Positions 8,507 through 17,291 are shown, counted from the stretch's first letter. The stretch is DNA of 64,000 bases from Terriglobia bacterium (GCA_020073705.1 JAIQES010000004.1:1-64000); one strand, 5' to 3'. Translations and numbers: made by a program. The notes: generated by a model from the sequence alone, not told the origin.

Positions 8507-9697
8507 ATGCCGCAAGCCGGTGACCCCAACCCGCCGCGCCTATCGACCGAGGAAGCCTTCCTCGAGTTGCTCACCGACACCCTTGAGACATTGGAGCGGC
8601 CGGCCCGCGGGCAATTCTTGCAGCGGTTCTTTAAGTCCATCGCACATGTGGACCTCAGTGAAACGCAGAGCATCGATTTTTGGGAGCAAGCTCTTGCGCG
8701 GAAACGCGAACTTTCCGAAAACGTCGGCAAGAAAGTTGCGTTACAAGCGGCATTGGTGGATGTGCTGGCTTCCGCAAATCTTCTACGTCTGCCGATCCTG
8801 ATGGAGTATGAACAGCTTCGGAAGCTGCAGATCAATGCTGCTACCGACCCGTTGACTGGCCTGTATAATCGGCGCTTCTTTCATGATTACTTCGAAAAGG
8901 AACTCAACCGGGCTATTCGATATTCCCACCGGCTTGCGTTGGTTGTCTTCGACCTGCATCGCTTTAAGGAAGTGAACGACCGCTACGGACACCCGCAAGG
9001 AGATATCCTGCTTCAAATGGCGGCGACGACATTGCAAAAGTCCATGCGTACTTCGGACTATGCGTTCCGGATCGGCGGAGATGAGTTTGCACTCTTGCTT
9101 CCCCAGTCCGACACGGAGCAGGCTGCCGCGCTGAGTCGGCGCTTGCGTGCAGCCTATGCGGATATGATCGAACCCCTGCGCCTGGGTGTTCCCCTGGCAC
9201 TGGATTACGGCCTTGCCGTGTATCCGGACGATGGCGAGGAACAGGAAATCCTGATTCGTGTGGCCGACGAGCGGCTCTATCAGTTGAAAAGTGGCGCCCG
9301 GCTTTCGGGCCCGCTGGCGGCGGCTTCGACTAGAACACAAGCCGCAACAGCGGAAAAGAAGGAAGTTCCCATACCCGCCCGACCCGCCGGCGAAACACCA
9401 CAGATTCCTAGCGCCGAAAGACCAGCCGCAGAGCGCCGGCGATATGAGCGTGTTTCACTTGCGGGTACACGCGCTTATGCCCTCGTCGCACAGGGAGTCG
9501 AGCGCACGGCTCGCGTGCTAGACCTGGGCTACGGTGGAGTTGCTCTCGAAATTCCGCGTCCAGAAGAGCTTGAGGAGGCGTTTCACGCGGTGCTACATGT
9601 GCCGATCCTTCCGCCCGTGCGCGTCAGCTTGCGGCGCGTTTATCAAGGGGTGGAAAGCATGGGCGCCTCGCGCATCGGTTGCTCGTTTGTGACGTAA
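8507..9697 (+). CDS. Diguanylate cyclase with C-terminal PilZ domain
   Basis: The product is 396 aa. A helical N-terminal region (to about 110) of no family I recognise is followed by a full GGDEF domain starting DPLTGLYNRRFF. The catalytic GGDEF is intact at about 190-194, and the inhibitory site RTSD lies exactly five residues before it, so product feedback is expected. After a Pro/Ala-rich linker, a PilZ domain (about 308-396) carries ERRRYERVSLAG and LDLGYGG. The protein can thus both make and bind c-di-GMP. I chose ATG 8507, which has ACAGGA upstream, over the in-frame TTG at 8474. Its own -24/-12 promoter places it with the two PilZ genes. Confidence 0.9.
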   Translation: MPQAGDPNPPRLSTEEAFLELLTDTLETLERPARGQFLQRFFKSIAHVDLSETQSIDFWEQALARKRELSENVGKKVALQAALVDVLASANLLRLPILMEYEQLRKLQINAATDPLTGLYNRRFFHDYFEKELNRAIRYSHRLALVVFDLHRFKEVNDRYGHPQGDILLQMAATTLQKSMRTSDYAFRIGGDEFALLLPQSDTEQAAALSRRLRAAYADMIEPLRLGVPLALDYGLAVYPDDGEEQEILIRVADERLYQLKSGARLSGPLAAASTRTQAATAEKKEVPIPARPAGETPQIPSAERPAAERRRYERVSLAGTRAYALVAQGVERTARVLDLGYGGVALEIPRPEELEEAFHAVLHVPILPPVRVSLRRVYQGVESMGASRIGCSFVT

Positions 9698-9727
9698 GAG
9701 AACAACGCGTGGTTCTTGCCGGAGCCC

Positions 9728-10285
9728 TTACTCGCTGAATTGTTGACGTAGCGCGCGAGCCTTAAACAGCAGTGCCTGTTGCAGACGCGCCAAACCCAAT
9801 CCCCACCGTATCTCTGCTTGCTCGGCCGACGCTCCGTGCGCAACCAGGCGAATGGTCAGGCAAAAGCCACGGCGGTTTTGGTGCGGGAATTCACAGGTCG
9901 AAATCCGCAGCACGGTTCGAATCGCGTCTCCGGAGTCGCGTTCCAGCAACTCCTTCAAGCACGCAGTAAGGTCCAGGAAGTGATCTCGCTCGAAGTTGAG
10001 GGAGGATTCCGCAAACACAAGGCTTGCGTGTGAAGCAAACTCGCAGGCCCCTCCGGCGGAGACGGTCGCAGGCGAATCGTTTTGGGTGCTGGCGGACGCG
10101 CTGCTGAACAAGGAATCTGCACTGTTCACGGCAGTAAGGAAACTTCGGAGCGGCGGGTACCGCCGTGCCGGCTCCAGCCGCTCGACTGCACGCGGATTCT
10201 CGCGGAGGTCCACATAATTCTCGCCGGGCGGGAAAGCCATCGCCGGACCCCGGCCTTCCGTGTCGTCAATAATCTCGACGCGCAT
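9728..10285 (-). CDS. Hypothetical protein, about 185 aa
   Basis: I do not recognise this protein. The frame from ATG 10285 (MRVEIIDDTEGRGPAMAFPP) to the stop at 9728 has ordinary composition and coding-like codon use. The open frame upstream of 10285 is Ser/Arg-rich and does not look like protein. The C-terminal half is the more structured part, with a helix-like DLTACLKELLERDSGDAIRTVLR, a strand-rich CEFPHQNRRGFCLTIRLVAHG, and a helical end. No signal peptide or membrane helix is present. It is convergent with the GGDEF-PilZ gene and divergent from rpmE. No clear Shine-Dalgarno precedes the start, so the N-terminus is uncertain. Confidence 0.55.
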   Translation of the reverse strand: MRVEIIDDTEGRGPAMAFPPGENYVDLRENPRAVERLEPARRYPPLRSFLTAVNSADSLFSSASASTQNDSPATVSAGGACEFASHASLVFAESSLNFERDHFLDLTACLKELLERDSGDAIRTVLRISTCEFPHQNRRGFCLTIRLVAHGASAEQAEIRWGLGLARLQQALLFKARALRQQFSE

Positions 10286-10389
10286 AAGAAGAACGCTATC
10301 GTTTCTCGTATTTGCGCGCAAGAGGAATCCGGCGTTATTCGACGAGCTGGTGCACCCGCTCGCCGAACTGCGTGGTGAGTGTACCGCCC

Positions 10390-10419
10390 TTGGCAAGGAT
10401 GCCCGGAATCGCGTATGAT
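10390..10419 (+). promoter_or_regulatory. Probable sigma-70 promoter of rpmE
   Basis: TTGGCA and TATGAT are separated by 18 bp. The start would fall near 10426 and leave about 80 nt of leader, enough for the hairpin at 10446-10479. Confidence 0.5.
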
Positions 10420-10445
10420 TGCGAATTGTCCGCTGACCAAGCGAC

Positions 10446-10479
10446 GCGGCTTTAGTCCCGGCACATGACCGGGAGCCGC
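10446..10479 (+). ncRNA. Hairpin in the rpmE leader
   Basis: GCGGC...CCCGG pairs with CCGGG...GCCGC around a short loop, in the 5' leader of rpmE. Structured L31 leaders used for autoregulation are known in several phyla. Whether this is one of them is inference. Confidence 0.4.
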
Positions 10480-10508
10480 GCAGACCGGCCAGACGGCAGG
10501 AGACCTCC

Positions 10509-10754
10509 ATGAAACCTGACATCCACCCGGACTACCATCCGGTAACCGTGCACTGCGCCTGCGGGCACACGTTCCCAACTCGCTCAACGATAAAGGGCAA
10601 GTTGCTGCGCGTCGAAATTTGTTCGAACTGCCACCCGTTTTTTACCGGAAAGCAAAAGCTGCTGGATACGGCGGGCCGCGTCGAGCGTTTTACGAAGAAA
10701 TACGAAAAGGCCGCTCAGGCGCAGCAGGCCATCAGAGACGCGAATAAAAAGTAG
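10509..10754 (+). CDS. rpmE: 50S ribosomal protein bL31, zinc-binding form
   Basis: The product is 81 aa, slightly longer than the usual 66-75. It carries the L31 signatures DIHPDYHPV and [21 protein letters not shown]. Four cysteines (C16, C18, C38, C41) form the zinc site, so this is the C+ form used when zinc is sufficient. The tail is Lys/Ala-rich. AGGAG sits at normal spacing before ATG 10509. bL31 forms part of the bridge between ribosomal subunits near the central protuberance. The leader may carry an autoregulatory structure. Confidence 0.95.
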   Translation: MKPDIHPDYHPVTVHCACGHTFPTRSTIKGKLLRVEICSNCHPFFTGKQKLLDTAGRVERFTKKYEKAAQAQQAIRDANKK

Positions 10755-10827
10755 CCCCCCGCCAAGCTGGATCTTTGGACTCGGCTGGCCCCCGCGCAAT
10801 CTGGCGGTGTAAAATGCCGCGCGAGAT

Positions 10828-12450
10828 ATGGTTTTGCACCCGATGATTTCTCCACAGCCGGACAGCGTGCAATTCGTAGCCGCTGTTCCGCGCATCACGC
10901 TGCGAAACCACTTCGCGCATCCTTACGATTCGGCCATCGCCGCGGCGCGCACCTGCTACGCGCCGCGCATCATCGGCCCGGAAGAGATCACCGACAAACA
11001 GCGGCTGCAAATCGGCGCGGCCACGTTTTATGCCGGCCACCACACGGTCTATCAGCACGCGCATTTCGAATTTGGACTGGAGAACGTCAGCCGGCAGTTT
11101 GTCTGGTCGTTTCTCCATGCACACCCGTTCTACAACTCCGAACAGCAGAGCCAGCGGTACGTGCGCCTGGGTCGCGCGCTCGCCTACTTGCCGCCAGAAA
11201 CGCCCGGATTCGGCGCGGCCGAGCGCGCCATCTACGAACGCGCCGTCGCGCGCGCCTGGAGCTACTACCGCGAGCTGACCGCACTGCTCGAGGAGGACTC
11301 ACGGAGAATCCTGTCCGACATCTGGCACATCAGTCCGATGTCCCATCCGAAGCGCGCGCAGAAAGTGGACCGGCAGGCGGAAAAGCGCGCCATTGAAGTC
11401 GCCCGCTACGTGCTGCCTGTCGCTGCGGCGACAACGATGGTGCACACGCTTTCCGGCATCGTACTGCACCGTTTGTGGCGCATGGTGGAGGCGTCGGATA
11501 CTCCGGCAGAGGCGCGCGCCGTGATCGGAGAGATGGTCGCTCGCGTGCGCGAGATCGATCCGCAGTTCTTCGACCGCTTTGACAACGCGCCGATGGAGCC
11601 GGAGGAAATGCCTGAATGGTCGCACTTGGCGGGGTCTGGGGAACTACCCGGTGCGGCGTCCGCCAGGATGAGGGACGCGGAAGCGTTCGCGCGTGAATTC
11701 GATGCGCGGCTGGGCGGGCGTGTCTCGGTGCTGACCGATTTTTCGCCGCAGGCGCCGCACGTCGTCGCCGAAGCGTACCGTGCCGTCCTTGGCCTCACCG
11801 AGTCTGCATGTCCGGACGCGGAAGCGCTCGACCGGCTGCTCAATCCCGCGCGCAACGCGTATCGTCTGGAAACTCTGGACGTCGGCGTGCATGCTCCGAT
11901 CATGCGTGCGCTGCAGCATGCCCATTTCACGTTCGCGAAGAAGATCAGCCACACCGCCGATAGTCAGGACCAGCGGCACCGCATGGTGCCCGGCTCGCGT
12001 CCGCTGCTGGTTGTCACCGACACTCGCGCACCGGACTACCTGACGCCCATGCTCATCGCCGGAAACGCGCGCGCCCGCGAAGTCTACGAGCGCGCCATGG
12101 CCGATGCCTGGGCGGCCAAGAACGAGCTGCTCGACCGCGGCGTGCCGCGAGAGATCGCACTCTACCTGCTGCCGAACGCCAAGGCGATTCGCCTGGTCGA
12201 GTCCGGCTCGCTGCTCCATCTGCTGCACAAGTGGACGATGCGCACGTGCTTTAACGCGCAGGAAGAGATTTACCAGGCTTCCATGGAAGAGGTCGAGCAG
12301 GTCCGCACGGCGTTTCCGGCGCTAGGCCGCTATCTCGGCCCGCCATGCTACATTCGCGCCGGCATCGCCTCGCCCATCTGCACGGAAGGGTCGCACTTCT
12401 GCGGTGTGAAGGTCTGGCAGCAATTCCCCAAGATCGACCGGCGCATCTGA
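10828..12450 (+). CDS. thyX: Double-domain ThyX-family flavin thymidylate synthase
   Basis: The product is 540 aa, about twice the usual ThyX length (220-270). It consists of two ThyX-like halves. The first half has YQHAHFEFGLENVSRQFVWS and SEQQSQRYVRLG, but the nucleotide-binding RHR is replaced by AHP. The second half has a clear ISHTADSQDQRHRMVPGSRP, which keeps RHR. Classic ThyX makes dTMP from dUMP with methylene-tetrahydrofolate, FAD and NADPH, its active site being built from several subunits. In this protein the two halves could share one site. No thyA is visible nearby. A TAAAAT -10 at 10810-10815 leaves only about 6 nt of leader. ATG 10843 is an alternative start. Confidence 0.8.
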   Translation: MVLHPMISPQPDSVQFVAAVPRITLRNHFAHPYDSAIAAARTCYAPRIIGPEEITDKQRLQIGAATFYAGHHTVYQHAHFEFGLENVSRQFVWSFLHAHPFYNSEQQSQRYVRLGRALAYLPPETPGFGAAERAIYERAVARAWSYYRELTALLEEDSRRILSDIWHISPMSHPKRAQKVDRQAEKRAIEVARYVLPVAAATTMVHTLSGIVLHRLWRMVEASDTPAEARAVIGEMVARVREIDPQFFDRFDNAPMEPEEMPEWSHLAGSGELPGAASARMRDAEAFAREFDARLGGRVSVLTDFSPQAPHVVAEAYRAVLGLTESACPDAEALDRLLNPARNAYRLETLDVGVHAPIMRALQHAHFTFAKKISHTADSQDQRHRMVPGSRPLLVVTDTRAPDYLTPMLIAGNARAREVYERAMADAWAAKNELLDRGVPREIALYLLPNAKAIRLVESGSLLHLLHKWTMRTCFNAQEEIYQASMEEVEQVRTAFPALGRYLGPPCYIRAGIASPICTEGSHFCGVKVWQQFPKIDRRI

Positions 12451-12606
12451 TCCGGCAATGACCAGTGGGTCGGCAGCCTCGCCTGGCTTCTGCCGCGCTT
12501 CTCACGCAATGCCGTGTTGGCCCGATTGCTTTTCCCGTGATTTGAGACTATTCTGATAGTTGAGTTGAGCATGTTCTCCGCATTTTATTAGCCGAATCCT
12601 CTTTCC

Positions 12607-12625
12607 GATCCCGTTTCGCGGGATC
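12607..12625 (+). terminator. Hairpin after thyX
   Basis: GATCCCG-TTTCG-CGGGATC is a perfect 7-bp stem between thyX and prfA. No T-run follows, so it could be a factor-assisted terminator or only a structural element. Confidence 0.35.
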
Positions 12626-12643
12626 GCCGCACGATTCCATACT

Positions 12644-12673
12644 TTGTGAGCACGGTTCTACTCCTGATAGAAT
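12644..12673 (+). promoter_or_regulatory. Extended -10 promoter of prfA
   Basis: TTGTGA, 18 bp, then TGA-TAGAAT (an extended -10 with TG one base upstream). Seven bases after the -10 is the second ATG of the prfA frame (12681), so transcription may start on the start codon. Confidence 0.5.
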
Positions 12674-12677
12674 TCCA

Positions 12678-13787
12678 ATGATGCAGGTGCATGCGATGGC
12701 AGGGCTAACGTTTTACGAAAAACTCGACCAGATTGAAAACCGCTACGTGGAAATGACGGCGCAGCTTTCCTCGCCGGAAGCGCACGCCGACTCGGGCAGC
12801 TACCAGAAGCTCGCGCGCAGGCATGCGGAGCTTTCCGAGATGGTCGAAAAATACCGTGAGTGGAAGCAGATCGATAAGGGCCTCTCCGAGGCCAAGCAGA
12901 TGGTCCTCGAGGCCGAGGACCCGGAGATGAAGCAGCTTGCGCAGGACGAAGAACGGCAGCTCGCCGAACGCAAGGAAGCGGTCGAGCGCGAGTTGAAGTT
13001 CTTGCTGCTGCCCAAGGACCCGAACGACGAGAAAAACGTGATCGTCGAAATCCGCGCGGGCACCGGCGGCGACGAAGCCGCTCTGTTTGCGGGCGAGCTA
13101 TTCCGCATGTATTCGCGCTACGCCGAATCGCAGCGCTGGAAAGTTGAAATCCTGGAAAGTTCGCCGAGTTCGCTGGGCGGCCTGAAGGAAGTTGTCGCCT
13201 CGATTCAAGGCCAAAAAGTGTATTCGAAACTGAAGTATGAGAGCGGCGTCCACCGGGTACAGCGCGTTCCGGCTACCGAGCAGCAGGGCCGGATTCACAC
13301 CTCGGCGGCGACGGTCGCCGTGCTACCCGAGGCCGATGACATCGACATCAAGATCGAACCGAAGGACCTCCGCATCGATACATTCTGCTCGTCGGGTCCG
13401 GGCGGGCAGTCGGTGAACACGACGTATTCGGCCGTGCGCATCACGCACATTCCATCGGGCCTGGTCGTGTCGCAGCAGGATGAGAAATCACAGATCAAGA
13501 ACCGCGCCAAGGCCATGCGCGTGCTCCGCGCGAGGCTGTACGAGATGGAGCAGGCGAAACAACACGAAGCGATCGCTGCCGAGCGGCGCGGGCAGATCAA
13601 GACGGGCGACCGCTCCGAGAAAATTCGCACGTACAATTTTCCGCAGAACCGCGTCACCGACCACCGTATCGGCCTGACGCTGCACCAGCTCACCGATGTG
13701 ATGGACGGCAAACTCGGGCCGTTCGTGGACGCCCTAGTGACGCATTACGAGGCCGAACGATTGAAGCAGGAACTGGTCGAAGCGTAA
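12678..13787 (+). CDS. prfA: Peptide chain release factor 1
   Basis: The product is about 369 aa, normal for RF1. The tripeptide anticodon region reads [23 protein letters not shown], where PAT gives UAA/UAG specificity. The peptidyl-tRNA hydrolysis motif is [12 protein letters not shown], with GGQ at 242-244. The start is uncertain: ATG at 12678, 12681 or 12696 ([12 protein letters not shown]). The first two fit a leaderless mRNA from the promoter just upstream. The last has a weak AGGT before it. prmC follows after 34 nt, the usual pairing of RF1 with the methyltransferase that modifies its GGQ glutamine. Confidence 0.95.
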   Translation: MMQVHAMAGLTFYEKLDQIENRYVEMTAQLSSPEAHADSGSYQKLARRHAELSEMVEKYREWKQIDKGLSEAKQMVLEAEDPEMKQLAQDEERQLAERKEAVERELKFLLLPKDPNDEKNVIVEIRAGTGGDEAALFAGELFRMYSRYAESQRWKVEILESSPSSLGGLKEVVASIQGQKVYSKLKYESGVHRVQRVPATEQQGRIHTSAATVAVLPEADDIDIKIEPKDLRIDTFCSSGPGGQSVNTTYSAVRITHIPSGLVVSQQDEKSQIKNRAKAMRVLRARLYEMEQAKQHEAIAAERRGQIKTGDRSEKIRTYNFPQNRVTDHRIGLTLHQLTDVMDGKLGPFVDALVTHYEAERLKQELVEA

Positions 13788-13821
13788 CAAGTACGTCACT
13801 TTTCGCGGTCGCACCACATCA

Positions 13822-14799
13822 ATGCCCCACCAGTCACCCATCACCGGTCACCAGTCACCCGGCAACGACATCCGCACTGCCCTCCGCGACGGGATCGCAC
13901 AACTCGAACGTGAACACACGCCTTCCGCACCCTTGGCCGCTGAGTTGTTGCTGATGCACACGCTTGGACGCGACCGCGCGTGGCTCTATGCGCATCCGGA
14001 ACAGGAACTCGGCGCGGAGGCGCGCGGGCGATATTTCTCCCTGATTGCACAGCGTGCCAGCGGCGTCCCGACGCAATACCTCACCGGCCATCAGGAGTTC
14101 TGGGGCCTGGACTTCGAGGTCACACCGGATGTCTTGATTCCGCGGCCCGAAACCGAACATGTGATTGAAGTCGCCCTTGAGCGCCTGGGTGTTCCCGCTG
14201 GCGCCGGCGCCCCGCGCCGCAATGCTGCGCTTCGCATCGCGGATGTGGGCACCGGCGCCGGCTGCATTGCCGTCGCGCTAGCGCACGAATTGCCCGGCGC
14301 GCGCGTGGCCGCTACAGATATTTCCGCCGCTGCACTCGAAGTGGCGCGCCGCAACGCCGCGCGCCACATCGTTTCCGCGCGCATCGATTTCATCAAGTGC
14401 AACCTACTCGACGCATTCTTCCCCCAGTCACCCCTCGCTTCCGCTCAGGGCAAGCCAGCCCCCAATCACCCGTCGCTTTCCTTCGACCTCATCGCCAGCA
14501 ACCCTCCTTACATTGGCCGCGAGGAAGCCGCAATGCTGCCGCGTGAAGTTCGCGACCACGAGCCAGAAGCGGCGCTCTTTGCCGGCGAGACCGGCACGGA
14601 CATTTACGCGCCGTTAATCGCACAGGCGGCGATGCTGCTCAAGCCCGGCGGGATTCTTGTGCTCGAACTCGGCTACAACTCTGCGGGACATGTTTCGGGG
14701 TTGCTCGGCGCGGCGGAATGGAGCGATGTCACGATCACGAACGATCTGGCCGGCATCGCGCGCGTCGCATCGGCGCTACTAAAAGTCCGCGTTCCGTAA
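13822..14799 (+). CDS. prmC: Release factor glutamine methyltransferase
   Basis: The product is 325 aa, with the N-terminal helical substrate-docking domain (AELLLMHTLGRDRAWLYAHP, QYLTGHQEFWGLDFEV, IPRPETEH). The SAM domain follows (ADVGTGAGCIAVALA and the catalytic NPPY in LIASNPPYIGREE). It methylates the GGQ glutamine of RF1 and RF2. It lies 34 nt after prfA in the same direction. The first 15 residues (MPHQSPITGHQSPGN) come from short repeats of CAGTCACCC. The same 9-mer recurs at 14425-14433 in a small Pro/Ser insert (about residues 201-215). Both look like repeat expansions within the gene. Confidence 0.93.
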   Translation: MPHQSPITGHQSPGNDIRTALRDGIAQLEREHTPSAPLAAELLLMHTLGRDRAWLYAHPEQELGAEARGRYFSLIAQRASGVPTQYLTGHQEFWGLDFEVTPDVLIPRPETEHVIEVALERLGVPAGAGAPRRNAALRIADVGTGAGCIAVALAHELPGARVAATDISAAALEVARRNAARHIVSARIDFIKCNLLDAFFPQSPLASAQGKPAPNHPSLSFDLIASNPPYIGREEAAMLPREVRDHEPEAALFAGETGTDIYAPLIAQAAMLLKPGGILVLELGYNSAGHVSGLLGAAEWSDVTITNDLAGIARVASALLKVRVP

Positions 14800-15117
14800 C
14801 AGCACTGGAGAAAGGGATTTCAAGATCCTGTGGTGGCTTGTCGCCGGGCTGGCTGCTTGCGGATGACTGTTTTCTTTTTGAATGCCTCGCGCCCGTATGG
14901 ATTGCAGCCGCTTCCGGAGATTGCTCGGGTTCATCCCCGCGGACGAACATACGGCCTGAAAATCTTGATTGTCGTCAAACAGGAATTGTTCCGCCAAGCG
15001 GCTATAGCGCAGAGGCCCACGGACCCACTCTTCCAGAGTCCTTGCGATGACGGTTCGCCACAGGCGTTCCTCGGCAGTCGCTTGATCCGCATTATGAAGG
15101 ACTGCGTTTTCAAACAT
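14779..15117 (-). CDS. Small hypothetical protein, 112 aa
   Basis: The first 75 residues are strongly protein-like: ATAEERLWRTVIARTLEEWV, then AEQFLFDDNQDFQAVCSSAG, then MNPSNLRKRLQSIR. The arrangement recalls small phage-associated proteins of the 'FxDxxDFxxVCxxAGxxPxxLRxxL' type, which are helical and may bind DNA; I cannot name the family. The remaining third is Ser/His-rich and less conserved-looking. AAGGGGGGG lies 6 nt before ATG 15117, a good ribosome site. The 3' end overlaps the convergent prmC end by 21 nt. Confidence 0.6.
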   Translation of the reverse strand: MFENAVLHNADQATAEERLWRTVIARTLEEWVRGPLRYSRLAEQFLFDDNQDFQAVCSSAGMNPSNLRKRLQSIRARGIQKENSHPQAASPATSHHRILKSLSPVLLRNADF

Positions 15118-15716
15118 ATATACCCCCCCTTAGAAAAGGTTGCATTCCCCTGTACGCCTGGATAGGAGCAGTCGGAGGACCATAAACGAGCCGGGTGCCA
15201 AGCAAAACGAAAATAATTTGCACAACGTGTGAGGATCAAATTCTTTCTAACCGAAATAAAGAGCTTGAAGCGAGATCATGTCTTATCTCTTTGGTCACCT
15301 CCGTTGTCCTTTGACGATTTTGATGTCGCGGATGACCCTTTGCACGGGCAACACATGGCGGAGGACTTCGTGAATTTTTTCGCCTTCGATATAGAATTTA
15401 CAAGGGCATGGAATTTATGACCGTACCGAACCGGAGCGATGCCACCATTGCGAATGACCGTGCCGGAATCGCGGGCGTCGCCCCGACCCGGCGTATTACT
15501 TTGACCTAGCCAGATTGCTCGCCGCCAAACCCTCATGACATCCAGTAGTGTATCGTTTCCCGATAATTCCACTTATCTGGACTTGGCTTCAACTATTGAA
15601 CGCTAGCTATCACTGGGCGGCGGGGGCACGCCCGGCGAACAAGATCAACTACTTCTCCGCATCCGAAACTCAATTTCGAGTTGGAAATGTGCCCGTTCCG
15701 TCCCGTTCACGGAGAA

Positions 15717-15757
15717 CCCGCCGCGGCGGGGTGAACCGCCCGTTTTCTTGGGCGGGT
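15717..15757. repeat. Two adjacent G+C hairpins before dinB
   Basis: CCCGCCGCGGCGGG (15717-15730) is a perfect palindrome. ACCGCCC...GGGCGGGT (15735-15757) pairs over 7 bp around a TTTTCTT loop. They lie 35-75 bp upstream of the dinB -10 and may isolate dinB from readthrough. Confidence 0.5.
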
Positions 15758-15790
15758 AGACGGTCGCTTCGCTCTGCATTCGCCCTGGTG

Positions 15791-15796
15791 TATAGT
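15791..15796 (+). promoter_or_regulatory. -10 element of dinB
   Basis: TATAGT lies 14 nt before ATG 15811, giving a predicted leader of about 8 nt. No good -35 is present and I see no LexA-type operator here. Confidence 0.4.
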
Positions 15797-15810
15797 GGCG
15801 GCTAAAGACC

Positions 15811-17097
15811 ATGCCGAAGCTGGCCAGTTTCCGAACCAAGCACGATTCCGCCGTGACGGAATCTTCATCCTCAGCCTCCTCTACGTCCTCTGATTCCTTA
15901 ACCTCATCGATCCTCCACGTCGACATGGATGCATTTTTCGTTTCGGTCGAATTATTGGATCGGCCGGAGCTGCGTGGCAAGCCCGTGGTCGTCGGTGGGC
16001 AGCCCGATCAGCGCGGCGTGGTTTCTGCAGCGAGCTATGAGGCGCGGAAGTACGGCATCCAGTCGGCCATGCCGCTGCGCACGGCCGGGCGGCTGTGTCC
16101 GCACGCCGTGTTCCTGGAATCGCGTCATCATCTTTACTCTGAATGGAGCGACCGCATCGCCGCGATCCTGGGGAAGTACTCGCCCGTGGTTGAAATGGCT
16201 TCGGTGGACGAGGCCTACCTGGACCTTGCCGGCACCGAGCGATTGCATGGGCCGCCGTTCGCTACCGCGCACGCGCTGCTCCGGGAAATTACCGCAAAGA
16301 CCGGGCTGCCGTGTTCCGCTGGGCTGGCGCGCACGCGTCTGGTTGCTAAGGTGGCAAGCGATCAGGCCAAGCCAAGAGGCCTGCTATGGGTGCCTGCGGG
16401 AAGCGAAGAAGCATTTCTCGCGCCGCTCGGCGTGCGGCGCATCCCTGGAATCGGCAAGGTCACGGAGGCGGCTCTGCACGCGCTCGGGATCGAGACCGTC
16501 GGGCAACTCGCCGCCGCAACACGGGAAAAGCTCGAGCAGAATTTCGGCCAGTGGGGCACGGCGCTATTCCGCAAGGCGCGTGGCGGAGACACGTATGAAT
16601 TTTTTGTGGACGCCGAGCCGAAGTCCATCTCCCACAATCACACGTTCCCATTCGACACCGATGAGCGCATCGCGCTCGATGCCACGCTCAGCCTGCTCTG
16701 CCAGAAAGCGATGAAGCGCTTGCGTGACGCAGGACTCAGCGCTTCGACCATCACCCTCACACTCCGCTATGCGGGGTTCGAAACCATCACCCGCGCGCAT
16801 ACCCTGCGCGAACCCACGCATCTGGACCCCATCGTACTCGAGATCGTGCGGCAATTGTTCGAACGCCACTGGGACCACACCCGCAAAGTGCGCTTGCTCG
16901 GAGTGGCGCTCTCCACGTTCACGCACGGAGGCGAGCAGTTGGACCTGCTGGATGCAGGACACCGCGAAAAACTGGAGCGCTTGGCGCAAGCCACCGACCG
17001 CCTGCGGGACCGCTTCGGGTTTTCGAAGGTGCAATTCGGCGGTTCACTGACGCGAGGGAAAGAAGAAGTTGAAAGCTCGAAAGGGAAACTTCCATGA
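15811..17097 (+). CDS. dinB: DNA polymerase IV (Y-family translesion polymerase)
   Basis: The product is 428 aa. The palm motif ILHVDMDAFFVSVE carries D38, and MASVDEAYLDL carries the D133-E134 metal ligands. Helix-hairpin-helix (RRIPGIGKVTEAALHALGIETVGQLA) and little-finger domains follow. It copies past damaged bases. The first 33 residues are a Ser-rich extension absent from typical DinB. Translation may instead begin downstream, but no better ATG precedes the catalytic motif. The last codons and the following 40 bp have a displaced partial copy at 22133-22205. Confidence 0.93.
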   Translation: MPKLASFRTKHDSAVTESSSSASSTSSDSLTSSILHVDMDAFFVSVELLDRPELRGKPVVVGGQPDQRGVVSAASYEARKYGIQSAMPLRTAGRLCPHAVFLESRHHLYSEWSDRIAAILGKYSPVVEMASVDEAYLDLAGTERLHGPPFATAHALLREITAKTGLPCSAGLARTRLVAKVASDQAKPRGLLWVPAGSEEAFLAPLGVRRIPGIGKVTEAALHALGIETVGQLAAATREKLEQNFGQWGTALFRKARGGDTYEFFVDAEPKSISHNHTFPFDTDERIALDATLSLLCQKAMKRLRDAGLSASTITLTLRYAGFETITRAHTLREPTHLDPIVLEIVRQLFERHWDHTRKVRLLGVALSTFTHGGEQLDLLDAGHREKLERLAQATDRLRDRFGFSKVQFGGSLTRGKEEVESSKGKLP

Positions 17098-17291
17098 TCT
17101 GATGGTGGGTCAGTTACCGAGAGCCGCGTTTGTCGCGAATGTAAGAAGCATGGGGCAAGTTGCTCGGTGAGACTCCTCCCTTGTCTGTTCCCGTCGACCG
17201 TCCTGCCATCAAGATTTTGAAATGTTCACCTGCATATGCAAGGCAGCGGTACTGCTAGATGAGTGTCGCTTGCCATTCAACTAGGACCAAG

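Larger units (their letters stand above)
15118..15810. other. 693-bp stretch with no convincing gene
   Basis: Open frames here are short and of poor composition, and I see no RNA gene. The right end holds two strong G+C-rich hairpins (15717-15757) and the dinB promoter. Confidence 0.6.

Noticed and set aside
9908..9925. GGTTCGAATC, which resembles a tRNA T-loop
   Set aside because: No acceptor or anticodon stem can be built around it and it lies in a reading frame; no tRNA is found in the window.
15276..15572. 98-codon minus-strand frame in the prmC-dinB gap
   Set aside because: No ribosome site, Lys/Ser-rich end and no recognisable pattern; left as intergenic.
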